Source: Candidatus Zipacnadia bacterium (lineage in GTDB: Bacteria; Armatimonadota; Zipacnadia; Zipacnadales; Zipacnadaceae). Taken from it: 6,263 bases of DNA. Below the pieces are notes generated by a model. That model saw only the letters and a program-made list of their open reading frames with translations, was not told the origin of the DNA and did not search any database. The stretch's first letter is position 1. The number at the start of each line of letters is the position of its first letter. The translations under genes and the position numbers were made by a program. Below, one piece after another: positions 1-5,219 of this stretch. The stretch spans positions 1-6,263 of the forward strand of contig JALGTV010000132.1 of NCBI GenBank assembly GCA_029821215.1, read 5' to 3'.

Positions 1-2
1 AG

Positions 3-1274
3 GATTTTCCCGCTCCCGAAACTTTGAGCCTGCCGGAAGGTGATTTCCAGCATGCCGCTGAGGAGGTGTGCGTTCAAGGAGAAGATAATACCTGGCAGCC
101 TTATGATTATGAGGCAGTGGCCAAACTGCTGGCCGTCGCCAACCGTACTGGTCAGCCTATAGTTATCCGCGGGGCGGGGACGAAGTTGGGGCAACTTGAG
201 CAGGAAACTCAGGTAGTTTCGACGCTAAGCCTGGACAATATTATCGAGTTGAACACGGAGAATCTTACCGTGACCGTGCAGGCCGGGGTGGGCCTAGCCG
301 CGCTCAACCAGGCGTTGGCCCAGGAAGGGCAGATGCTGCCCCTGCGGCCTCCTCACTATGACCGAGCTACTGTGGGCGGGGTCATTGCCACCGCTGACAG
401 TGGTCCCCATCGCCTGCTATACCGCACCCCTCGAGATTTGCTGACTGGGCTGCGAGCGGTACTGACAGACGGCCGCCAGGTAAAGTTTGGAGGCGCTTCG
501 GTCAAGAATGTTTCTGGGTACGCCATAGAGAGACTTTTTGTAGGCTCTCAGGGTACCCTCGGCGTAATTGTTGAAGTCACCATGCGAACTTTGCCGCTGC
601 CCGAACGCCGCGAGACTTTCATGCTGACGGCTACTTCCCCGGACGCGTTTGCATCGCTGCTGAGGGAACTGCGGACCTCTATTATTCGCCCCGCGGCGGT
701 AGAATTGCTCAATCCAGCAGCGGTTTCCCAAGTCAATGGGCCGACTAACTCGGATGACTGGGCAGTGCTTATTGGGTTGGAGGGACTGGCGGTAGAGGTC
801 GCTGAGCAGCTTCAATTACTTACCGCCGCCACTGATCATCACAGTATCGCTGGGCAGCACCTGAAAGCCGAACAGTATGACCAGTTGTGGCAGCCAGTGA
901 CCGAGCTGGGCAGCCGCGGCCCCGAACGCCGGTGTGTGCATCTGGCCTGCCATCCCTCCGAGGTTTGTCGCTTGGCCGAGGGTGTCAGCTTGATTATGCA
1001 ACGGTTTGGGCAGCCAGCACCTGTTATCGCCGCGGCTAATTTAGGCATAGTGCGCATCTCGCTGCCGCAGGACAAAGATTTGCTGCCGGTTTTGGCCACA
1101 GAAATACCGCGGGCGGCTCGCGACTGCAGCGCCAAGTTCACGGGGGTACCGGCTGACTTCGCTGCCATAGCCGATATTCAGCCCAACCCGGCAACCGAGC
1201 AGTTGCTCAGGCAGCTCAAGGCCAGTTTCGATCCCCACGGTATTCTTCCATCTCTTGGCTGGGTTGATGGGTAA
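3..1274 (+). CDS. glcE: FAD-binding subunit of a glycolate oxidase-type complex (GlcE-like), 5' end off the window
   Basis: Likely the second FAD-binding subunit of a GlcDEF-type 2-hydroxyacid (glycolate) oxidase, a membrane-associated complex passing electrons to the respiratory chain. Numbering from the TTG at 24, a PCMH-type FAD-binding fold is visible: VIRGAGTKLG (47-56), VQAGVGLAALNQAL (85-98), ATVGGVIAT (115-123), then SGPHRLLYRTPRDLLTG (126-142), KNVSGY (161-166) and GSQGTLGVIVEV (174-185). The SGPHR and KNVSGY signatures are typical of GlcE rather than of GlcD. The C-terminus keeps KASFDPHGIL (399-408) but continues PSLGW where relatives usually have NPGR. The start is unresolved: TTG at 24 has no Shine-Dalgarno site, and the frame stays open leftwards to the window edge, so the gene probably begins upstream. 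A glcF-like gene follows after 25 bases, supporting a glc operon with glcD expected upstream. A lactate- or other hydroxyacid-specific relative is possible. Confidence 0.88.
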   Translation, partial: DFPAPETLSLPEGDFQHAAEEVCVQGEDNTWQPYDYEAVAKLLAVANRTGQPIVIRGAGTKLGQLEQETQVVSTLSLDNIIELNTENLTVTVQAGVGLAALNQALAQEGQMLPLRPPHYDRATVGGVIATADSGPHRLLYRTPRDLLTGLRAVLTDGRQVKFGGASVKNVSGYAIERLFVGSQGTLGVIVEVTMRTLPLPERRETFMLTATSPDAFASLLRELRTSIIRPAAVELLNPAAVSQVNGPTNSDDWAVLIGLEGLAVEVAEQLQLLTAATDHHSIAGQHLKAEQYDQLWQPVTELGSRGPERRCVHLACHPSEVCRLAEGVSLIMQRFGQPAPVIAAANLGIVRISLPQDKDLLPVLATEIPRAARDCSAKFTGVPADFAAIADIQPNPATEQLLRQLKASFDPHGILPSLGWVDG

Positions 1275-1299
1275 TCACCCCAGATACTAACATAGAATA

Positions 1300-2544
1300 A
1301 TGGATATCAAAGCTATTCAGGACGAACTGATCAAGTGCAACCGGTGCGGGTATTGCCTGCGGGTCTGCCCTACCTACCAAATCGCTTTGACTGAGGGGAC
1401 ATCAGCCCGCGGCCGTAACAGCCTGTTGGAGGACCTGATTGACGGAGACCTACCTGATGATGAAGGGTTAGACATCCCGTTCTTTGATTGTCTGCTGTGT
1501 GGTGCCTGTACGGTAGAGTGTTTCACCAGTGTCAAGACAGACGAGCTGATGGTTCAAGCGCGTGAGCAGTACTACCAGAATCACCTATCAATAGGCAAGC
1601 GCAGTGGACTATCTACCCTGGCGCGGCGGATAGGCGTTCTCAAGTGGATAGACGCCAGTCTGGATGGAGCCGAGGGATTGGTAGCCAGGATGCCGCGCTC
1701 ATTTCTGTGGGATCGGCTGACAAAGATTGGTTTTAAGCAGCAACAGCGGGCCGGACAGAAAGTGTGGTTACTGCCACCATCAGAAGAAGCACCGGCGCCG
1801 GGCCCGCGAATAGTCTATTTCGTTGGCTGTGGTACTAACTTCCTACTGCCGGACACCGGAGAGGCAGCAATCAAGCTGTTAAGTTTAGCTGGCTGCGAGG
1901 TGATAGTGGTAGAGCATAACTGCTGCGGCCTGCCCCCTTATTCTTATGGGGATTTAGTAGCGGCGCGGGATTTGGCCCGCCAGAACTTGACAATCTTCGG
2001 TAATCTGGAGGCTGACTTCCTTGTCACTGAGTGCGCCAGTTGCAGTAGCTTTCTCAAGAAGTATCCCGAGTTGCTGGGAACTGATCCCGAATGGGCACCG
2101 GCCGCCCAAGAGTTTGCCGCCACTGTGCGGGATTTTACTGAAATATTTCCCGAGTTGGCTCTCCCCTATCCGGGCCATCTCAGCGATCGCACCGTTACTT
2201 ACCATGATCCATGTCACCTGGTGCGGGGCCAACAGATTACCGAGCAGCCGCGTCGCTTATTGACCGACTTCGCTGGCCTCCAACTGCGAGAGATGGTAGA
2301 AGCTGACTGGTGCTGCGGCGCCGCCGGTTCGTATAATATCTCCCACCCGGAGATGTCGCTGCAAATTCTGGAGCGGAAAATCCGCCGCGCCCAGGCTACA
2401 GACGCTGAAGTGTTGGCTACGGCCTGCCCGGCCTGCATAATCCAGTTGGCCTATGGCATGCGCCAGGCCAACGATTCCCGGCCAGTACGTCATATTGCCG
2501 AGTTAATTGCCGAAGGTCAAGGCATTCAAGTCGGCGAACCTTGA
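1300..2544 (+). CDS. glcF: Iron-sulfur subunit of a glycolate oxidase-type complex (GlcF-like)
   Basis: A 414-residue electron-transfer subunit, close to the usual GlcF length. Two [4Fe-4S] ferredoxin-type motifs open the protein: C13-x2-C16-x2-C19-x3-C23-P, and C64-x2-C67-x2-C70-x3-C74, the second followed by Phe instead of the usual Pro. Two cysteine-rich CCG domains follow, as in GlcF, LutA and HdrB: C177, CCG at 208-210 and CASC at 245-248; then HDPCH (302-306), CCG at 338-340 and CPAC at 376-379. By family knowledge these bind iron-sulfur clusters that carry electrons from the flavin subunits to the quinone pool. No membrane segment is evident. The start is well bounded: an in-frame TAA lies at 1288-1290 and ATG 1300 is the first start after it. 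No clear Shine-Dalgarno sequence precedes it, so translation may depend on reinitiation after the glcE-like gene. LutA/HdrB-like heterodisulfide or lactate enzymes share the CCG domains, but two ferredoxin motifs plus a GlcE neighbour favour GlcF. Confidence 0.92.
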   Translation: MDIKAIQDELIKCNRCGYCLRVCPTYQIALTEGTSARGRNSLLEDLIDGDLPDDEGLDIPFFDCLLCGACTVECFTSVKTDELMVQAREQYYQNHLSIGKRSGLSTLARRIGVLKWIDASLDGAEGLVARMPRSFLWDRLTKIGFKQQQRAGQKVWLLPPSEEAPAPGPRIVYFVGCGTNFLLPDTGEAAIKLLSLAGCEVIVVEHNCCGLPPYSYGDLVAARDLARQNLTIFGNLEADFLVTECASCSSFLKKYPELLGTDPEWAPAAQEFAATVRDFTEIFPELALPYPGHLSDRTVTYHDPCHLVRGQQITEQPRRLLTDFAGLQLREMVEADWCCGAAGSYNISHPEMSLQILERKIRRAQATDAEVLATACPACIIQLAYGMRQANDSRPVRHIAELIAEGQGIQVGEP

Positions 2545-2586
2545 TGTCTAAAGCCTCGTGATGATTTTGTGACCGAACTGGGAAGG

Positions 2587-2592
2587 TATAAT
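2587..2592 (+). promoter_or_regulatory. Candidate -10 promoter element of the lipoprotein gene
   Basis: A perfect TATAAT lies in the 118-base gap after the glcF-like stop, 70 bases before the GTG start of the lipoprotein gene, in an AT-rich patch that stands out from the surrounding DNA. No good -35 is seen: TTGTGA at 2567-2572 is only 14 bases upstream, and better-spaced hexamers match poorly. A second weaker -10-like TACAAT lies at 2609-2614. The site suggests the lipoprotein gene is transcribed separately from the glc genes, but this is inferred from the consensus match alone. Confidence 0.4.
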
Positions 2593-2644
2593 TTCTTAGA
2601 AAGAGAAATACAATACTAATAAGCCTTGTGATTACAAATCAAAC

Positions 2645-2652
2645 GGAAGGAG
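2645..2652 (+). promoter_or_regulatory. Ribosome binding site that fixes the GTG start at 2663
   Basis: GGAAGGAG is a near-perfect Shine-Dalgarno sequence, 10 bases before GTG 2663. It decides for the GTG start over the next GTG (2669) and the later in-frame ATG, and it leaves a complete lipoprotein signal peptide. Confidence 0.75.
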
Positions 2653-2662
2653 TTGGAGCCAA

Positions 2663-3196
2663 GTGAAAGTGCAACACGTGCTGATGGTAGTAGCCATTAT
2701 GGCGTTGGTGATGGCAGCTCTGGTTATGGGGTGTGGTAAGAAGGAGGCGCCTGGTGAGGGCGGGCCGCCCCCCGGCGTTTCTGCAGAAGGGCCACCCGGT
2801 ATGCCCGGTGCTGGTGGGCCGCCTGGTATGCCCGGTGCTGGTGGGCCACCTGGTATGCCCGGTGCTGGTGGACCGCCTGGTATGTCCGGCGGAGGAGCAC
2901 CTGGCACTATGGGTGGTGGCGGCCAAGCTCCGGCGGGTCCAAGTGCGGCCACGCTGGTTGAAGAAGGTATGGAAGCTAAGAAGGCCGGCGACTACGATAA
3001 GGCGGAAAACAAATTCCGCGACGCCTTAGCTGCTGACCTGACCAGCGAGGATGCTCACTGGGGTCTGGCCTGGGTATTGGCCGAAACCGGCCAGAAAGAT
3101 GAGGCTATTAGTGAGTTTGAGGAAGTCATTAGCCTCACCATTGACGCGGAGCGCCGTTCCGAGTCAGAACGGGCTATCAAGCGCCTCCAGAAGTGA
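2663..3196 (+). CDS. Lipoprotein with collagen-like Gly-X-Y linker and TPR-like C-terminal domain
   Basis: A 177-residue protein of unknown specific role. It has a short basic N-terminus (K2), a hydrophobic stretch at about 5-22 and a lipobox-like VMGC with Cys24, followed by GKK. It should therefore be exported, lipid-modified on Cys24 and membrane-anchored; Met at the lipobox -2 position is unusual. Residues 30-92 are low-complexity Gly/Pro. Residues 43-78 form twelve in-phase Gly-X-Y triplets made of GPPGMPGAG repeats, the last unit diverged (GPPGMSGGG). Residues 97-177 look like two TPR-type helical hairpins, with the signatures AKKAGDYDKAENKFRDAL and LAETGQKDEAISEFEEVI. TPR repeats usually bind other proteins, so the likely picture is a surface or periplasmic scaffold carrying a binding module on a flexible or collagen-like stalk. 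The GTG start is supported by a strong GGAAGGAG. It follows the glc genes but has its own candidate promoter, so a functional link to them is not shown. Confidence 0.85.
   Translation: MKVQHVLMVVAIMALVMAALVMGCGKKEAPGEGGPPPGVSAEGPPGMPGAGGPPGMPGAGGPPGMPGAGGPPGMSGGGAPGTMGGGGQAPAGPSAATLVEEGMEAKKAGDYDKAENKFRDALAADLTSEDAHWGLAWVLAETGQKDEAISEFEEVISLTIDAERRSESERAIKRLQK
2789..2896 (+). repeat. 27-bp tandem repeat, four copies, coding for GPPGMPGAG
   Basis: Units lie at 2789-2815, 2816-2842, 2843-2869 and 2870-2896. The first three differ only at unit positions 6 and 9, both silent third-codon bases. The fourth is diverged, and a fifth very degenerate unit (2897-2923, APGTMGGGG) may follow. Near-identity at the DNA level suggests recent expansion by slippage or unequal recombination, so copy number may vary between strains. 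Confidence 0.9.
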
Positions 3197-3229
3197 GGCC
3201 ATAATGCACCACCGCCAATACAGACAGCC

Positions 3230-3269
3230 GGGGTAGGTCTGCGCCCGTAGGCCTACCCCCGCAGGTAGG
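3230..3269. terminator. Inverted repeats in the convergent gap, possible bidirectional transcription stop
   Basis: In the 120-base gap between two convergent genes, GGGGTAGG (3230-3237) pairs perfectly with CCTACCCC (3252-3259) over a 14-base loop. CCTACC (3252-3257) can instead pair with GGTAGG (3264-3269) over a 6-base loop, and GTAGGCCTAC (3247-3256) is a perfect palindrome. The position between convergent genes suits a terminator. There is no T-run after either hairpin on either strand, so a classical factor-independent terminator is not supported; an interspersed palindromic repeat is equally possible. Nothing else is recognised in 3197-3316. Confidence 0.35.
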
Positions 3270-3316
3270 TGGCAGTGAGCCGAACCCTCGTAGCGGCCCT
3301 TCAGGAGACGGAACAG

Positions 3317-4042
3317 TTATCCGAATTGTTCTATAATCTCGCTGAAGCTGTCAAAAACAATGTGAGGTAGGCGATGCTGCCGGCAGAACTCGGTTAGGTG
3401 CCTTTTGGCCAAAACAATATCCGCATACCGAGCCGGACACTGGTCCGAGTGAGCGTCGCCAATATAGATGGTGCGTCGGAAATGGCGGCGGAGGGTAAAC
3501 AAATGGGTCGTCTTGCAATTGCCGCACCGGGCACATAGGTTGCTGCGGTGGGGAAAGCTGATCTTGACGCCTTCAGCAGTGAATTCGGCATGGTTGGTAA
3601 ACCGCGGCAGGCAATTGCCCTGCCCCTCCAGTACCTGCTGACCGGCACAGGGCTCCATCCCCATCTGCCTTAATAGCCGGTCTACATATAAATCAAGACC
3701 GTCACTGACCACCACCAGGCCGGCTCCTCGCTGTTGACACAGCTCCACAAATGACGGAAAGTCGGGGTCCAATGGCACCGTGTCAATCAGAGACAGCAAC
3801 TCGGAAGCCGGTAGTTGTACCAAATTCCACTGCTCACTCAGACATTCCATTGAGCTTATCTCACCCCTTCGCCACCGCATCTCTATATCCCAGGCCTCCT
3901 GCAAGTCCAGTGCCTCAATCACAAACAGACCTACGTCCTTTTGGGTAATGGTGCCGTCAAAATCGCAGATGACCAGGTCGGAATTATCCAGAGATAGATT
4001 GCCAGACCCTGACACATCTGTTTGGCTAAGGTTAACTGGCAT
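3317..4042 (-). CDS. HAD-superfamily phosphatase, MtnX / phosphoserine-phosphatase-like
   Basis: A 241-residue cytoplasmic phosphomonoesterase of the haloacid dehalogenase superfamily. Motif I is CDFDGT with nucleophile Asp27 and Asp29; motif II is VVSDG with Ser113; the motif III lysine is probably Lys177 in CGNCK; motif IV is IYIGDAHSDQ with Asp196 and Asp200. The insertion after motif I (about 33-95) is the C1-type helical cap. The GNCK arrangement and the CPARYADIVLAK segment resemble MtnX (2-hydroxy-3-keto-5-methylthiopentenyl-1-phosphate phosphatase of methionine salvage) and MtnX-like relatives. No other methionine-salvage gene is present, so the substrate is open. Cysteines 170, 173 and 176 form CxxCxxC, a possible metal site. 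The ATG is preceded by GAGGA with 7-base spacing, and that site lies partly inside the end of the upstream SDR gene, whose stop is 4 bases away, so the two are almost certainly co-transcribed and translationally coupled. A role on a sugar or polyol phosphate made or used by the SDR is an inference. Confidence 0.85.
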   Translation of the reverse strand: MPVNLSQTDVSGSGNLSLDNSDLVICDFDGTITQKDVGLFVIEALDLQEAWDIEMRWRRGEISSMECLSEQWNLVQLPASELLSLIDTVPLDPDFPSFVELCQQRGAGLVVVSDGLDLYVDRLLRQMGMEPCAGQQVLEGQGNCLPRFTNHAEFTAEGVKISFPHRSNLCARCGNCKTTHLFTLRRHFRRTIYIGDAHSDQCPARYADIVLAKRHLTEFCRQHRLPHIVFDSFSEIIEQFG

Positions 4043-4046
4043 ATAA

Positions 4047-4871
4047 TTATCCTCGGGATTTTCCGCCGGAAATATTGATGGTAGTCCCAGTGATGTAGCT
4101 GGCCATATCCGAGGCCAGGAACAGCACCAGGTCAGCTATCTCGTCTAAGCGGGCCGCCCTGCCCAGAGGCACCGATACTTGTTCATACTTGCGTTTCAGT
4201 TCTGCGACGGTAATCCCTCGGGTATAGGCTAATGCCTGCTCGTATTGGGGAGTGCGCAGTGCGGTAGGCTCTACAATAGCGGGGGCCAGGCCCACCACCC
4301 GAATATTAAACTTGCCCAATTCCTTAGCCCATGACCGGGTCAGAGCATAGATGGCCCCTTTCGTGCCCGAATAGGCACTTTGCCCTTCGGAGCCTTCCAC
4401 GCCGGTTTCCGAAGCCATATTAATGATTGTGCCGCCTGCGCCGCGGGCTATCATCTCGCGGGCTACCGCCTGCGCACACAGGAAGACTCCTTTCTGGTTC
4501 ACTGCATACATCTTGTCAAATAGCTCAGCAGTTAGCTCCTCCTTGCCGGCGGGGTCAACTAACAGTCGCGGTATGTCGATACCGGCGTTGTTGACCAGAA
4601 TGTCAATCTTACCGTGTGTGTCCCCGGCTGTGGCCACCATCGCCTTGACGCTCTGAGGATTGGTAACATCAGTTTCCACGAAACTATGGGGACAGGTGGA
4701 ACTGATATCTTTCAGCTCCTGGAGCGTCTGGTTGCCGGTATCCGCATTGATGTCGGCAATGGTAACCCCGACACCCTCCTCGGCCAATGCCACGCAAATG
4801 GCTTTGCCAATACCGGTGGCACCACCGGTCACTATGGCGCTTTTCCCGGCTAACTGAAGTCGTGACATCAT
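4047..4871 (-). CDS. Short-chain dehydrogenase/reductase, sorbitol-6-phosphate 2-dehydrogenase-like
   Basis: A 274-residue classical SDR, an NAD(P)-dependent cytoplasmic alcohol/ketone oxidoreductase. The Rossmann glycine motif is TGGATGIG (15-22). Asp40 closes the second strand and predicts NAD preference. NNAG is at 94-97, Asn125 is the helix-4 Asn, and the catalytic residues are Ser154, Tyr167 and Lys171 (YSGTK). The substrate-side segment EPTALRTPQYEQALAYTRG (201-219) and the C-terminus TGTTINISGGKSRG (261-274) recall, from memory, Gram-positive sorbitol-6-phosphate 2-dehydrogenases, which oxidise sorbitol-6-phosphate to fructose-6-phosphate. That assignment is tentative, because no sorbitol uptake gene is in view. 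Two ATGs stand in tandem: AGGAG at 4876-4880 is 4 bases from the first (4871) and 7 from the second (4868), so initiation at the second is quite possible. The phosphatase gene follows after 4 bases. A structured non-coding segment lies upstream in the presumed leader. Confidence 0.9.
   Translation of the reverse strand: MMSRLQLAGKSAIVTGGATGIGKAICVALAEEGVGVTIADINADTGNQTLQELKDISSTCPHSFVETDVTNPQSVKAMVATAGDTHGKIDILVNNAGIDIPRLLVDPAGKEELTAELFDKMYAVNQKGVFLCAQAVAREMIARGAGGTIINMASETGVEGSEGQSAYSGTKGAIYALTRSWAKELGKFNIRVVGLAPAIVEPTALRTPQYEQALAYTRGITVAELKRKYEQVSVPLGRAARLDEIADLVLFLASDMASYITGTTINISGGKSRG
4050..4054 (-). promoter_or_regulatory. Ribosome binding site of the phosphatase gene
   Basis: GAGGA on the - strand, 7 bases before the phosphatase ATG (4040-4042). 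It sits immediately next to the SDR stop codon (4047-4049), so ribosomes ending the SDR pass over it. This supports translational coupling. Confidence 0.7.
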
Positions 4872-4875
4872 TTAT

Positions 4876-4880
4876 CTCCT
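4876..4880 (-). promoter_or_regulatory. Ribosome binding site of the SDR gene, start choice ambiguous
   Basis: AGGAG within GAGAGGAGA on the - strand. Spacing to the upstream ATG (4869-4871) is 4 bases, tight for initiation; spacing to the next ATG (4866-4868) is 7 bases, nearer the optimum. The protein may therefore begin one residue later than annotated. Confidence 0.65.
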
Positions 4881-4926
4881 CTCTCAGTTCATTGAGGTAA
4901 TAAAGACTGTTGCAGAACCTATGGGA

Positions 4927-4942
4927 GGGGCATTCTTGCCCC
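4927..4942. repeat. Short perfect hairpin, 6-bp stem and 4-base loop
   Basis: GGGGCA (4927-4932) pairs with TGCCCC (4937-4942) across the loop TTCT. No T-run follows on either strand, so it is not a recognisable terminator. It lies within the larger nested palindromic segment. Confidence 0.6.
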
Positions 4943-4952
4943 GACCACAGTA

Positions 4953-5061
4953 TTCTCGCGTAGGCGAGGTTCTCTGCTGCGACAAGCTCAGGATGGTGAA
5001 CAGAGCCGAACCATAACCTCGCCGGAATAAACGCAGGTTAAGAACCTGCGCTACGCGAGAA
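4953..5061. repeat. 11-bp inverted repeat closing a three-way junction
   Basis: TTCTCGCGTAG (4953-4963) pairs without mismatch with CTACGCGAGAA (5051-5061). Directly inside it, GGCGAGGTT (4963-4971) pairs with AACCTCGCC (5015-5023), extended after a bulge by CTCTG (4972-4976) with CAGAG (5001-5005). CGCAGGTT (5032-5039) pairs with AACCTGCG (5043-5050). The three helices abut, leaving only an 8-base linker (5024-5031), which is a compact three-way junction. Confidence 0.65.
5032..5050. repeat. Perfect hairpin, 8-bp stem and 3-base loop
   Basis: CGCAGGTT (5032-5039) pairs with AACCTGCG (5043-5050) over the loop AAG. Such a tight palindrome can form in single-stranded DNA or RNA. It is immediately followed by the right arm of the 11-bp inverted repeat, so the two helices could stack. 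Confidence 0.7.
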
Positions 5062-5219
5062 GGAAAATTCACACAATTTATTCTCGCAAACGGTCCTTAA
5101 TTACCTTTTGCAACAGTTTCTGATAGGGTATTCTATGAGAAGCGTCACTACCAAACCAGTATGAATGAGCCGCAGCCCAGATATGATACTTCTACGGCCC
5201 GCGCTCTCATTCCTTGGTG

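Larger units (their letters stand above)
4902..5121. repeat. Nested palindromic element in the non-coding gap (MITE-like or structured RNA)
   Basis: The 348 bases at 4872-5219 hold no convincing gene, but this segment is full of perfect, mutually compatible inverted repeats. The outermost is ACTGTTGCA (4906-4914) with TGCAACAGT (5109-5117), 11 of 13 when widened to 4902-4914/5109-5121. Inside are a small hairpin (4927-4942), an 11-bp stem (4953-4963/5051-5061), a 9-bp stem (4963-4971/5015-5023) and a hairpin (5032-5050). None cross. TA dinucleotides at 4898-4899 and 5124-5125 could be a target duplication of the Tc1/IS630 type, but with only two bases this is weak. No transposase is present. 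It may instead be a cluster of independent short interspersed repeats, or an RNA leader for the SDR gene. The remaining 5122-5219 shows only a 7-bp inverted repeat, GAATGAG (5163-5169) with CTCATTC (5206-5212). Confidence 0.55.

Noticed and set aside
417..1238. Several antisense open frames under the glcE-like gene
   Set aside because: They overlap one another in different frames beneath a gene with clear conserved motifs, and their peptides show no domain signatures.
1954..2493. Antisense and out-of-frame open frames within the glcF-like gene
   Set aside because: They are shadows of a gene with intact cysteine motifs and have no independent start signals or recognisable domains.
2789..2896. 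A CRISPR-like array
   Set aside because: The 27-bp units are directly adjacent without spacers and keep the reading frame, so this is a coding tandem repeat.
2632..2952. Antisense open frame rich in Pro-Gly repeats
   Set aside because: The repeat pattern is simply the reverse strand of the Gly/Pro tandem repeat in the lipoprotein gene, which has the strong ribosome binding site and lipobox.
4881..5000. A promoter for the SDR gene on the - strand
   Set aside because: No pair of -35 and -10 hexamers with acceptable match and spacing could be found; the AT-rich patches match poorly.
4884..5072. A 62-codon open frame on the - strand in the non-coding gap
   Set aside because: It lies almost wholly in the nested palindromes, its sequence is explained by them, no ribosome binding site is evident, and the peptide resembles no family I know.
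5163..5212. GAATGAG/CTCATTC inverted repeat as a terminator of the glycoside hydrolase gene
   Set aside because: Only 7 bp with a 36-base loop and no T-run on the - strand; too weak to call.
4872..5219. A tRNA or known riboswitch class in the gap
   Set aside because: The branched fold lacks a tRNA acceptor stem with CCA-side features or a T-arm signature, and it matches no riboswitch consensus that I recognise.
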